The notes under the pieces are model-generated. The model made no database searches, was not told the origin of the DNA, and worked only from the letters and a program-made list of their open reading frames with translations. A program made the position numbers and the translations under genes. Shown here one piece after another: positions 36,731 to 45,400 of a DNA stretch of 64,000 bases (the stretch's first letter is position 1; every line of letters starts with the position of its first letter). This stretch comes from Kitasatospora xanthocidica. GTDB taxonomy: Bacteria; Actinomycetota; Actinomycetes; Streptomycetales; Streptomycetaceae. The stretch spans positions 218,351 to 282,350 of the forward strand of contig NZ_BNBY01000002.1 of the NCBI RefSeq assembly GCF_014656195.1. Reading direction: 5' to 3'.

Positions 36731-37364
36731 TGATCACGTCTCGCAACAGGCGCTCGTCCGGCAGCTCGGCGAGCGGAACGGGTCGGGTGACGCTGATCAG
36801 GTCGGCGTCGTAGAGGTCGCCGAGCAGCACCCGCACCACGCTGACCGGCAGGTCGGTGAAGGAGCCGAGTTCGGCGACGGAGAGCGGTTCGCGGCGGCAC
36901 AGGGCGAGCAGTGTCTGGTGTTCCGGGTCGAGGACGTGCGCGGGCACGGCCCCCGCGGCCGGCCCGGGCTCGACGGCGACGACGAGCGAGATCAGGTCGA
37001 ACAGCCCCTCCTCGACCGGCCGGGTGCGGCCGCGGGTCATCGAGTAGAGCCGCACCACCGGACCGGCCTCGTCGTCGAACCAGCGGTCGTCGGCCGGGGT
37101 CCGGGCCTGGAACAGGTCCACCTCGGGTCCGTCCCGGTCCGCCGGGGCCGGCAGGTCAGTGTCCGCCGGGTCCGCCATGCCCGCCGGGTCGGTGTCCGCC
37201 GGGATTCCCACATCCTGAGACGCGGCCGCGCCGGATGACGCGCTCGCGTCCGCCGCCGGGCCCGCCGCCTCCGACGCCCCCGCGCCGACCGGCCCGTCGG
37301 TGCCCACCGGCACCTCCGGGCCGTCCGGCGCGTCCGTCCTCGGATCCGCCATGGGCCCGCTCAT
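36711..37364 (-). CDS. cvnC: Conservon protein CvnC (DUF742)
   Basis: 217 aa. The C-terminal 120 residues are the DUF742 winged-helix-like domain: PVVRLYSMTRGRTRP, LDPEHQTLLALCRREPLSVAELGSFTDLPVSVVRVLLGDL, and PDERLLRDVINGLRAL at the end. Residues 1-95 are a low-complexity acidic/Ala/Pro stretch. ATG at 37364 overlaps the cvnB stop (ATGA). Confidence 0.95.
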   Translation of the reverse strand: MSGPMADPRTDAPDGPEVPVGTDGPVGAGASEAAGPAADASASSGAAASQDVGIPADTDPAGMADPADTDLPAPADRDGPEVDLFQARTPADDRWFDDEAGPVVRLYSMTRGRTRPVEEGLFDLISLVVAVEPGPAAGAVPAHVLDPEHQTLLALCRREPLSVAELGSFTDLPVSVVRVLLGDLYDADLISVTRPVPLAELPDERLLRDVINGLRAL

Positions 37365-37780
37365 CTCCCCGGCGGGGCGGTTTCGGTGCGCGGCTCGGCG
37401 GCCATGTGCTCGCCGACCCGCTTGACCAGCAGGGCCATCTCGTAGGCGATCTGGCCGATGTCGGCCTCGGCGTCGCTCAGCACGGCCAGGCAGCTGCCGT
37501 CGCCGGCGGCCGTGATGAAGAGGAAGGCCTCGTCCAGCTCGACCATGGTCTGCCGGACGCCGCCGACCTTGAAGTGCCCGCCGGCCCCCTTGGCCAGGCT
37601 GTGGAACCCGGCCGCGACGGCGGCCAGGTGCTCGGCGTCCTCGCGGTCGAGGTCGCCGGAGGCCCCGGTGGCCAGGCCGTCGCTGGACAGGATCACCGCG
37701 TGCCGCAGGGCGGCGACGCGCCCCACCAGGTCGTCCAGGAGCCAGTTGAGGTCCCCGGGCGGCTGCGTCGAAGTGGTCAT
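37361..37780 (-). CDS. cvnB: Conservon roadblock/LC7-domain protein CvnB
   Basis: 139 aa single roadblock domain: DLNWLLDDLVGRVAALRHAVILSSDGLATGASGDLDREDAEHLAAVAAGFHSLAKGAG, then VMEL-like QTMVELDEAFLFITAAGDGSCLAVLS. Presumed to bridge CvnA and the GTPase CvnD. ATG at 37780 overlaps the cvnA stop by 4 nt. Confidence 0.96.
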   Translation of the reverse strand: MTTSTQPPGDLNWLLDDLVGRVAALRHAVILSSDGLATGASGDLDREDAEHLAAVAAGFHSLAKGAGGHFKVGGVRQTMVELDEAFLFITAAGDGSCLAVLSDAEADIGQIAYEMALLVKRVGEHMAAEPRTETAPPGR

Positions 37781-40700
37781 GAATCAGTTCCTTCCGCTGG
37801 AGCGGGTGGTGCAGGTGATGCGGGTGGTACGGGTGCAGCGGGTGATGAGGGTGCTGCGGGTGACACGGGTCGCACAGGTGGTACCGGTCGTACGGGCCGT
37901 GCGGTTGCCGCGGTTGGTGCGGATCCTGCGGGTGGTGCCGGTGGTGCGATCGGTGAGGGTGAAGTCGGTGTACCGGATCCGGCGGGTGCCGCCGGCGGTA
38001 CGGGTGTTCCTGGGCCCGGGCCGCGACCGACCGGCGGCGCGGGCGGCACCCAGCGGGCGAGCGGTGCCCGTCCGGTGTCCGAGGGCGCGGGCAGCGCCGC
38101 CGGGGAGGGGGCCGGGCTGATCGCCCGGAGGGACGGGTTCGGCGGCTGCCATACCGGCACGACCGCGACCCGGTCACGCGGCGAACCGGCGCGCCCCTTC
38201 GACGCGCCGTCCCGCCCCTGCGAGGAGCCGTCGCGGCCCTTCGAAGACCCGTCACGGCCCTTCGAGGTGCCCTCGCCGTCCTTCGGCGCGCCGTCGCCGT
38301 CCCTGGCGACACCGGTGAGGCCCCCGGAGGCGATGGCGACGCGCCCCCGGGTGAAGCCGCGCTGGAACGAGGCGAAGGCCGCCCGGGCCTCCTCGGGCGA
38401 ACGCTCCCGCGCCTCGCGGGCCTCCTGGGAGCCCCGGTCGGTCCACACGCCCCCGGCCGAGCGCTCCCCGGCTCCGTCCCCGGCCCGGTCCTCGGCTCCG
38501 CCCGCACTGCGGAACCGTTCCTTCAGCTGTTCCGTACGCTGCTCCCTGAGCTGCGGCGCCAGGTTCGCCTGCCGGACCCGGCGCGGCAGACCGCCCGCCG
38601 TCCGCGGCGCGGTGTCCGCCGACGGAGCCCCGGCCGCCGTGGAAGCCCCGACAGCACCACCGGCCGTCCGCGCGCCGGCGGAGGCATCGCCGGCGGCCAC
38701 CTCGGCAGCCGCGACGGCCTCTTCGGCGGCGGCCACCACCACGTCCTCCCGCCGGTGCCGCCCCCTGCCCGGGGCCTCCTCGGCGTCCGCCCCGGGTACG
38801 GGGACCAGGACCGGCCCGCTCTTGACCCGGGAGGCCCGACGCGGCAGACCGCCCGCCGTACGCCCCACCTCGGGAGCGGAGGGGCGCGGCCCGCCCGTCA
38901 CCCGGTGCCGGCCGCCCGTGCCGGCCTCGGACGACGCGCTCGACGGGGAACCGCCGGACGCCCCCGCGGACGATCCGGCCGATGACCGTACCGCCGCCCC
39001 GGCCGCCGACCCCGACCCCGACGCCGCCCTCGACCCCGGCACCGCGACCAGGTCGCGCTGCCCGCGCCGACCGCCGCCCGCCGGCCGCCGCCCGGCCGCG
39101 ACCGGCTCCGGCGCCCCGTCCGAGGCCTCGGCGAGCAGCTCGCGCGGAATCAGCACCACCGCCGTCGTCCCCCCGTACGGGGAAGGCCGCAGGTGGACCC
39201 GGATGCCGTGCCGCCGGGCCAGCCGGCTGACCACGAACAGGCCCAGCCGGTCGGTGTCGGCGAGGTCGAACTCCTGCTCCACGGCAAGGCGTTCGTTGAT
39301 CTCGGCGAGCAGCTGCTCGCTCAGGCCGAGCCCGCGGTCGTCGATCTCCAGCGCGAAGCCGTGCGCCACCACCTCGCCCTGGACGGTGACATGGGTGCTC
39401 GGCGGGGAGAACACCGCGGCGTTCTCGACGAGTTCGGCGACCAGGTGGGTGACGTCCGCGACGGCGCTGCCGAGCAGGCCGGTGCCGGGGAAGGGCCGGA
39501 CGGTCACCCGGGCGTAGTCCTCGACCTCGCCGACCGCCGCCCGGACCACGTCGACCATTCGGACCGGCTTGCGCCAGGCGCGCCCGGGCGAGCCGCCGGC
39601 CAGGATGATCAGGCCCTCGGCGTGCCGGCGCATGCGGGTGGTGAGGTGGTCGACCTTGAAGAGGTCCTCCAGCTCCGCCGGGTCCTCGGTGCGGCGCTCC
39701 ATGGTGTCGAGCAGGGTGAGCTGGCGGTGCAGCAGCACCTGGCTGCGCCGGGCCAGGTTGACGAAGACGGCCGAGACGCCGCGCCGCAGGTCGGCCTGTT
39801 CGACGGCGGCCTCGACGGCGGCCCGCTGCACCGCGTTGAAGGCCTGGCCGACCTGCCCGATCTCGGCGTCGCCGAAGTGCAGTTCGGGCGCCTCGGTGGC
39901 CACGTCCACCGGTTCGCCGCGGCGCAGCCGCAGCATGACGGAGGGCAGCCGGGTGCCGGCCAGCTCGTTGGCCGCGTTGCGCAGGCCGATCAGCTCGCGG
40001 GCCAGGCCGCGCCCGATCCGGAAGGAGATCATGATCGTCAGCACGATCGCGACCAGGCCGATCGCACCGGCGATGCCGCCGCGCCAGAGCATCCCGATCG
40101 CCGTGGACCGGGCACGCTCGTCCAGTCCGGTGGCGATCCGGTTGTTGATGGAGGTGAGGTCGCCGAGCGCCCGGTCGGCGGTCTCCCGCCAGGAGTCGGT
40201 GTTGAGCGCCTGGACCACCCGGTCGGGGCCGCCGGCGCCGACGAAGTCCGCCTCGGCGCGGGCCAGCGCGCCCCAGGCCTCGCCGCTGCGCAGGGCGATG
40301 TAGTCGGACTGGTCGGCGGGATCGAGCTCGGCGATGTAGACGGTGAACAGCGCCTGCTGGTTGTGCAGAGCGTCCAGCGCGACCTGGTACTGCTCGGCGT
40401 TGGGCTTGCCGGCGCCGGCCCGCAGGCCCTCCATCGCCGCGTCCTCCTGCGACAGGTACTCGCGGGCGCGCACCAGCTCGATCAGGATGGTTCCCTGGCG
40501 CGGGAGTTGGCCGGTCTGCCGGGCGACGTAGGCGGAACGGAAGCCGAACACCGGCTTGACCAGGTCGCTGTACTGGCCCAGCGCGAACTCCCAGTTCAGC
40601 GCGGCACGGCCGACCTGGGAGCGCAGCGGGCCGAGCTGGTCGGCGGCGGCGATGATCTGCACCAGGCGGCCGCGCTGGGGCGTGGAGAGCTTGCCGCCCG

Positions 40701-41016
40701 AGCCGTCCTTCTTCTGCCGCAGCACGGCGAGGCTGTGGTCGGTGGCGGCCTTGGCGTGCTCGTAGGCGTCCCGGGCGACCGGCGAGCGGGGGTCGGCGAG
40801 GCGCTGGACGGCGGCGCGGCGCTCGTTCTGCAGGTCGACGGCGTACTGGTCGACCGGGCCCGCGAACTCCTTGTAGGTGCGGCTGATCCCCAGCTGGTTC
40901 CAGACGTCCCCGGTGGTGGCGATCGTCGCGTACACCCACAGGGCGGTGAGGGCGACGATGGGCACCAGGAGCAGCGCGATGATCTTCGCGCGGATCGAGC
41001 TGCTGCGCAGACGCAT
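37777..41016 (-). CDS. cvnA: Conservon sensor histidine-kinase-like protein CvnA
   Basis: 1079 aa. N-terminal membrane helix (IIALLLVPIVALTALWVYATIA), an extracellular nitrate/nitrite-sensor-like helical domain, second helix (AGAIGLVAIVLTIMISF, about 310-330), HAMP-like linker, and a GHKL ATPase domain (VAELVENAAVFSPPSTHV as N box, EIDDRGLGLSEQ as G1, DRLGLFVVSRLARRHGI as G2). After about residue 640 comes a 430-residue Ala/Gly/Pro-rich disordered tail. ATG at 41016. First gene of the operon; membrane-bound sensor that recruits CvnB-D. Confidence 0.95.
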   Translation of the reverse strand: MRLRSSSIRAKIIALLLVPIVALTALWVYATIATTGDVWNQLGISRTYKEFAGPVDQYAVDLQNERRAAVQRLADPRSPVARDAYEHAKAATDHSLAVLRQKKDGSGGKLSTPQRGRLVQIIAAADQLGPLRSQVGRAALNWEFALGQYSDLVKPVFGFRSAYVARQTGQLPRQGTILIELVRAREYLSQEDAAMEGLRAGAGKPNAEQYQVALDALHNQQALFTVYIAELDPADQSDYIALRSGEAWGALARAEADFVGAGGPDRVVQALNTDSWRETADRALGDLTSINNRIATGLDERARSTAIGMLWRGGIAGAIGLVAIVLTIMISFRIGRGLARELIGLRNAANELAGTRLPSVMLRLRRGEPVDVATEAPELHFGDAEIGQVGQAFNAVQRAAVEAAVEQADLRRGVSAVFVNLARRSQVLLHRQLTLLDTMERRTEDPAELEDLFKVDHLTTRMRRHAEGLIILAGGSPGRAWRKPVRMVDVVRAAVGEVEDYARVTVRPFPGTGLLGSAVADVTHLVAELVENAAVFSPPSTHVTVQGEVVAHGFALEIDDRGLGLSEQLLAEINERLAVEQEFDLADTDRLGLFVVSRLARRHGIRVHLRPSPYGGTTAVVLIPRELLAEASDGAPEPVAAGRRPAGGGRRGQRDLVAVPGSRAASGSGSAAGAAVRSSAGSSAGASGGSPSSASSEAGTGGRHRVTGGPRPSAPEVGRTAGGLPRRASRVKSGPVLVPVPGADAEEAPGRGRHRREDVVVAAAEEAVAAAEVAAGDASAGARTAGGAVGASTAAGAPSADTAPRTAGGLPRRVRQANLAPQLREQRTEQLKERFRSAGGAEDRAGDGAGERSAGGVWTDRGSQEAREARERSPEEARAAFASFQRGFTRGRVAIASGGLTGVARDGDGAPKDGEGTSKGRDGSSKGRDGSSQGRDGASKGRAGSPRDRVAVVPVWQPPNPSLRAISPAPSPAALPAPSDTGRAPLARWVPPAPPVGRGPGPGTPVPPAAPAGSGTPTSPSPIAPPAPPAGSAPTAATARPVRPVPPVRPVSPAAPSSPAAPVPPASPAPPAPAEGTDS

Positions 41017-41176
41017 GGAGTCCTCGGTCGGGAAGTGCCAGGCGCGGACGGGGAGGGTGGGGGCCGTGGAAGCGGTGGGCGTGGCGGGAGGGGCGGGGCT
41101 CGGCGGGGGACGATGAGGAGGGATTCGGTGGGCTCCCGGCCACGGGTCTGCGCGACTCTACTACGCCCTGACCACT

Positions 41177-41193
41177 CGTTCGAGGGTCGAACG
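41177..41193. promoter_or_regulatory. Palindrome upstream of cvnA
   Basis: CGTTCGAGGGTCGAACG is a perfect 7-bp-arm palindrome 160 bp upstream of cvnA. TCCGGATTTTCCGGA (41276-41290) is a second one. Both lie in the 609-bp gene-free stretch 41017-41625 shared with the divergent acyl-CoA ligase; the same stretch contains a pyrimidine-rich run (41330-41430) of CCTCCC/TCTTCC repeats. Confidence 0.45.
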
Positions 41194-41625
41194 GGTCCGC
41201 TTCCGCACCTTGCCCCGCACACGTCAGAAACCGGTCGCGATCATGTCCGCTTCGCGCCCGGAACATCCGCAGACATCCGGATTTTCCGGACGCTCCGCAC
41301 TTCCGCGCCGACCGCCCCCCCTGCCCCCGGGACCTCCCTCGGTCTTCTCTGAGTCCTTCCTGGGTCTTCCCTGAGTCCTCCGCCGCTCCTTCCCCTCGCC
41401 TCCCCCTCGCCTCCCCCTCGTCTCCCGCCGGCCTCCCCGACCACGGCACGGTCCGAGCGGACCCGTGCCGATCTCGTCGCGTCACCGTCACAACCCTGGG
41501 CAGTGCCGGAACGATCCGATAGTTTCGCTCCACCCGTACCACCGGGCGCCGCCGCCCCGGCGGCCGGAGGGCGGGCGGGCCGGACCCACAGGCGGCGCCG
41601 GGGAGAAGCGGAACTGGGGAGGACT

Positions 41626-43452
41626 GTGCGCGAGTTCACCACCCCCGCCCCGGGTGTGCCCGAGGCCACCGGAGGACTCGCCGACTCCCTGTACGACACC
41701 GCCGAACGCACCCCCGAGCTGGTCCAGGTGTCCCGGCGGACCGGCGACGGACGGTGGCGGGACGTCACCGCCCGGGAGTTCAGGAACCAGGTGCTCGCAC
41801 TGGCCAAGGGCCTGCTCACCCACGGGGTGCGCTACGGCGACCGGGTCGCCCTGATGTCCCGCACCCGCTACGAGTGGACGCTCTTCGACTACGCGCTCTG
41901 GTCGATCGGCGCGATCACCGTCCCGGTCTACCCCACCGCCGCCCCCGAGCAGGTGCGCTGGATCCTCGCCGAGACCCAGGCGGTGGCCTGCCTGGTCGAG
42001 GACGAGGACGCCGCGATGACCGTCGGCGCGGTCTGCGACGCGCTGCCCGACCTCACCGGCATCTGGCAGCTGGACCGGGACTGCGTCGCCGCGATCACCG
42101 AGGACGGCCGCGACGTGCCCGACTCCCTGGTGCACCGCCAGCGGCTCGGCGTCGGCGCCCAGAACGTCGCCACCGTCGTCTACACCTCGGGCACCACCGG
42201 CCGCCCCAAGGGCTGCCTGATCACCCACGGCAACCTGGCCTCCGAGGCCGACGCCCTGCTCGCCGGCTGGGGCGAGGTCCTGCGCGACACCGGCGGCAGC
42301 CAGCCCGGCACCCTGCTGTTCCTACCGCTCGCCCACGTCTACGGGCGGGCCGTGCAGATCGCGGCGGTCCGCGGCGGCTTCCGGATCGGCCACCTCCCCG
42401 AGGTCTCCACCGACGCGCTGCTGCCCGCACTTGAGAGCTTCCGGCCGACCTTCCTGCACGCCGTCCCGTACGTCTTCGAGAAGATCTACCAGCAGGCCCG
42501 GCGCGCCGCCGAGGACGCCGGGCGCGGCGAACTCTTCGAGCAGGCGCGGCAGGTGGCCGTCGACTGGGCCGCCGCCCGGGAGCAGAAGTCCTTCGGACGC
42601 GGCCCCGGACCGGGCGCCGGACTGCGGCTGCGCCACCTGGCGTACGAGCGGACCGTCTACCCGAAGCTGCGCGCGGTGCTCGGCGGCCGAGTGCGCAGCG
42701 TGATGTGCGGCGGCTCCTCGCTCCGGCGCGAGCTGGGACTGTTCTTCACCGGCGCCGGCCTCCAGCTGTACGAGGGGTACGGACTGACCGAGACCTCCGC
42801 CGCGATCACCGCCAACCCGACCGCGCGGCAGAAGCTCGGCACCGTCGGGCAGCCGGTGCCGGGCGCCTCGGTGGCGATCGCCGACGACGAGGAGGTGTGG
42901 GTGCGCGGCGCCTCGGTCTTCGGCGGCTACCTCAACCATCCGCAGTGCACCGCCGATTCGCTGGTCGACGGCTGGTTCGCGACCGGCGACCTGGGCCGGC
43001 TGGACGAGGACGGCTACCTCACCATCATCGGCCGCAAGAAGGACCTGATCGTCACCAGCAGCGGCAAGAACCTCGCCCCGGCGGCCCTGGAGGAACGGGT
43101 CGAGGCGCATCCGCTCGTCTCCCAGTGCCTGGTGGTGGGCGACGACCGCCCGTACGTGGCCGCACTGATCACGCTCGACCCGGCGGCCCTCGCGCACTGG
43201 CTGAAGAGCCACGGACGGGAACAGCTGGAAGCGTGGGCGGTGCTCGCCGACGAGGACCTGCACGGAGAGATCCAGCGCGCGGTGGCGGCGGCCAACACGG
43301 CGGTGTCACGGGCCGAGTCGATCCGCGCGTTCCGGCTGCTGCCACGCGAGTTCAGCCAGGAGCAGGGGCTGCTGACCCCGTCGCTCAAGCTGCGGCGGGC
43401 GGCCGTGGCGGAGTACTACGCGGAGGACATCGAGGAGCTCTACCGCTCGTGA
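41626..43452 (+). CDS. Long-chain fatty-acid-CoA ligase (AMP-forming)
   Basis: 608 aa adenylate-forming enzyme of the FadD15/FAA1 type. VVYTSGTTGRPKGCLITHGNL (P-loop, A3), YEGYGLTETSAAIT (A5), DGWFATGDLGRLDEDGYLTIIGRKKDLIVTSSGKNLAPAALE (A7/A8) are complete. The usual catalytic Lys region near the C-terminus reads SQEQGLLTPSLKLRR, as in long-chain acyl-CoA synthetases. GTG at 41626 after GGGGAGG. It activates fatty acids at the membrane or cytosol. Confidence 0.94.
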   Translation: MREFTTPAPGVPEATGGLADSLYDTAERTPELVQVSRRTGDGRWRDVTAREFRNQVLALAKGLLTHGVRYGDRVALMSRTRYEWTLFDYALWSIGAITVPVYPTAAPEQVRWILAETQAVACLVEDEDAAMTVGAVCDALPDLTGIWQLDRDCVAAITEDGRDVPDSLVHRQRLGVGAQNVATVVYTSGTTGRPKGCLITHGNLASEADALLAGWGEVLRDTGGSQPGTLLFLPLAHVYGRAVQIAAVRGGFRIGHLPEVSTDALLPALESFRPTFLHAVPYVFEKIYQQARRAAEDAGRGELFEQARQVAVDWAAAREQKSFGRGPGPGAGLRLRHLAYERTVYPKLRAVLGGRVRSVMCGGSSLRRELGLFFTGAGLQLYEGYGLTETSAAITANPTARQKLGTVGQPVPGASVAIADDEEVWVRGASVFGGYLNHPQCTADSLVDGWFATGDLGRLDEDGYLTIIGRKKDLIVTSSGKNLAPAALEERVEAHPLVSQCLVVGDDRPYVAALITLDPAALAHWLKSHGREQLEAWAVLADEDLHGEIQRAVAAANTAVSRAESIRAFRLLPREFSQEQGLLTPSLKLRRAAVAEYYAEDIEELYRS

Positions 43453-43490
43453 GCCCTGCCTCTCTTGAGCAGCTGAGCTCCTGAGGTCGT

Positions 43491-43518
43491 GAGCTCCTGA
43501 GCTCCTGAGCTCCTGAGC
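43491..43518. repeat. 8-bp GAGCTCCT tandem repeat
   Basis: GAGCTCCT is repeated three times plus GAGC immediately after the acyl-CoA ligase gene, with degenerate copies upstream to about 43465. Each unit contains the palindrome GAGCTC. Confidence 0.85.
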
Positions 43519-43539
43519 AGGATGTCCGGTAATGGCTTT

Positions 43540-43631
43540 GACGGTCCGTCTTGTCCCTTACGGCACCGGCGCGGTGGCCGGGCGGGTTCACCTGCCGTTC
43601 CCTTGACGGGCCGATTGGTCCAGTCCATTGT
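43540..43631 (+). promoter_or_regulatory. Deacetylase promoter with DasR-like site
   Basis: TTGACG (43603-43608), 17 bp and CATTGT (43626-43631) form a promoter about 100 nt before the deacetylase. Between the boxes lies ATTGGTCCAGTCCATT (43614-43629), matching the DasR-responsive element ACTGGTCTAGACCACT at 12 of 16 positions. Further upstream GACGGTCCGTC (43540-43550) is a palindrome that recurs near the SGNH esterase gene. Confidence 0.6.
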
Positions 43632-43731
43632 TTCTCTTCGGTCCGAGTGCGGCGCACCACCCACCCCTCTGTTCACGCCCTCCGCCCACGCCCTCCCCAC
43701 TGGCGTCTCCCCCACACGCTGGAGTCCTCAC

Positions 43732-44904
43732 GTGTCGATGTCCACGCGCCTGTCCGCGCTGGCCGCTGCCGTCGCGCTGCTCACCGCCGTCGCCGTGCCG
43801 GCGGCGTCCGCCGTACCGAACAGCCCGGGAGCCGCGGGAGCGCCGAGCGCCCAGAGCACCCCGAGCACCCCGAGCGCCCCGGCCGTCAACCTGGCGACCA
43901 ACCCCGGGTTCGAGCTGCCCGCCCCGAACCTCGCCGACTGGGGCAGCATCCCCGGCTGGACCTGCACCGGCGGCCCGGCCGAAGCGGCCGTCACCACCAC
44001 CGCCCCGCACTCCGGCGCCTCCGCGCTGACCGTCACCCCGGCGACCGCCGACTCCTCCGGCGAGTGCGCCCAGACCGTCGCCGTCCAGCCCGACACCACC
44101 TACACCGCCTCCGCCTGGGTGCGCGGCAACTTCGTCCACCTCGGCGCCACCGGCACCGGCAGGGACCTCCCGCCCGCCTGGACGGAGAGCACCGGCGGCG
44201 GCTGGCAGCGGCTCACCACCCGCTTCACCACCGGCCCGAAGGCGCACAGCATCCGGCTGTACGTGCACGGCTGGTACCAGCAGGGCCCCTTCTCGGTGGA
44301 CGACGTCCGGGTCGACGGCCCCGCACCCGCCCCGGCGGTGGCGACGAGCTCGATCCCGACCACCGACAAGGTCGTCTTCCTCACCGTGGACGACGGCTGG
44401 CAGCGCTCCCCCGAGGCCGAGCAGTTCATCGCCGACCACCGGCTGCCGATCACCACGTTCCCGCTGCCGATGCCCGCCGGCACCGACCCGTCCTTCTTCA
44501 AGCGGGTCACCGCCGTGCCCGGCTCGTCCGTCCAGGACCACTCGGTCTCGCACTCCGACCTCAGCAAGCTCCCACTGGACCAGCAGCAGGTCGAGATCTG
44601 CGACGCCCGCGACACCATGACCCGCCTCTTCGGCACCGCACCGGTCGTCTTCCGCCCGCCGTTCTTCGCCTGGAACACCGACACCCTGCAGGCCGCCGCC
44701 AACTGCGGCATCCGCACCGTGCTCACCGCCGACGCCGACTTCAGCTGGGGCGCCGGCAACATCTGGCACCCGGGTCTGCTGCAGCCGGGCGACGTCATCA
44801 TCATGCACTGGAGCGACACCGTGGCCGCCGACCTCCAGCGCGCACTGGCGGCCGCCGACGCCGCGGGCCTCAAGCCGGCCGGCCTGGTCGACTACCTGCG
44901 CTGA
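43732..44904 (+). CDS. Secreted polysaccharide deacetylase with carbohydrate-binding module
   Basis: 390 aa. Signal peptide to about ASA-VP (residue 24), a CenC-like beta-sandwich carbohydrate-binding module (about 47-195: NLATNPGFELP...VQPDTTYTASAWVRG...FSVDDVRVDG), then a NodB deacetylase domain: VFLTVDDGWQRS (catalytic D and metal D), DHSVSHSDLS (His-x3-His metal pair), RPPFFAWN, and IIMHWSD near the C-terminus. GTG at 43732 has GGAG 7 nt upstream. It removes acetyl groups from chitin, peptidoglycan or xylan outside the cell. Confidence 0.88.
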   Translation: MSMSTRLSALAAAVALLTAVAVPAASAVPNSPGAAGAPSAQSTPSTPSAPAVNLATNPGFELPAPNLADWGSIPGWTCTGGPAEAAVTTTAPHSGASALTVTPATADSSGECAQTVAVQPDTTYTASAWVRGNFVHLGATGTGRDLPPAWTESTGGGWQRLTTRFTTGPKAHSIRLYVHGWYQQGPFSVDDVRVDGPAPAPAVATSSIPTTDKVVFLTVDDGWQRSPEAEQFIADHRLPITTFPLPMPAGTDPSFFKRVTAVPGSSVQDHSVSHSDLSKLPLDQQQVEICDARDTMTRLFGTAPVVFRPPFFAWNTDTLQAAANCGIRTVLTADADFSWGAGNIWHPGLLQPGDVIIMHWSDTVAADLQRALAAADAAGLKPAGLVDYLR

Positions 44905-44935
44905 CCCGCACCACCGCCACCGGCCGTCACAGACC

Positions 44936-44974
44936 CGACGCGCCGCCGCCTCCGGGGGGAGCGGCGGCGCGTCG
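44936..44974. terminator. Strong terminator hairpin after the deacetylase
   Basis: 44936-44949 and 44961-44974 are exact complements (14-bp stem, 11-nt loop), 31 nt after the stop codon. The rest of the 496-bp gene-free stretch 44905-45400 holds the promoter at 45152 and a long leader. Confidence 0.85.
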
Positions 44975-45151
44975 CCGTTCCCCGGGCGCTCTCAGGCAGG
45001 TTCCGCCGCCAGGCGAGCGGACTTACCGTCAGCCCGGCGGCGCGCCAGGCCGGGGAGGCGGGGGTGGCGGTCCGCCCGGCGTCATCGCCGAGGTCGACCC
45101 CACGGCCCAAGGCCTTCCCCGTCCCTCTCCGGTGGTGCGTGATCGCGCGCG

Positions 45152-45181
45152 TTGACAGCCCGTCCGCGGCGTGGCTCTAAT
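45152..45181 (+). promoter_or_regulatory. Consensus-like promoter upstream of the nitroreductase-hemerythrin gene
   Basis: TTGACA (45152-45157), 18 bp, TCTAAT (45176-45181). The first gene start lies 220 nt downstream, leaving a long leader that includes a tiny frame (ATG at 45265, MSTLSASLI then stop) behind GAAGGGACG. Confidence 0.65.
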
Positions 45182-45400
45182 GGGGGCGTGCAGCGCGGCG
45201 CCGGCCACAGAGCAGTGGGCCGGCCGGCGGCCGAGCGAGCACCTTTCCGAAGGGACGATGCGCGATGAGCACTCTCTCCGCTTCCCTGATCTGACGCCAG
45301 GCGGTCACCCGCGGTGTCCGCGTGCGCGATGCGCCATCCCTGACTGTCACCGCGTGTGGCCGCGACTCCCCCATGCCTACGGAGAACCCACCACACACGC

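Noticed and set aside
45265..45294. Tiny leader frame MSTLSASLI before the nitroreductase-hemerythrin gene
   Set aside because: It has a fair SD but no regulatory codons or attenuator hairpins were evident; kept only as a remark in the promoter entry.
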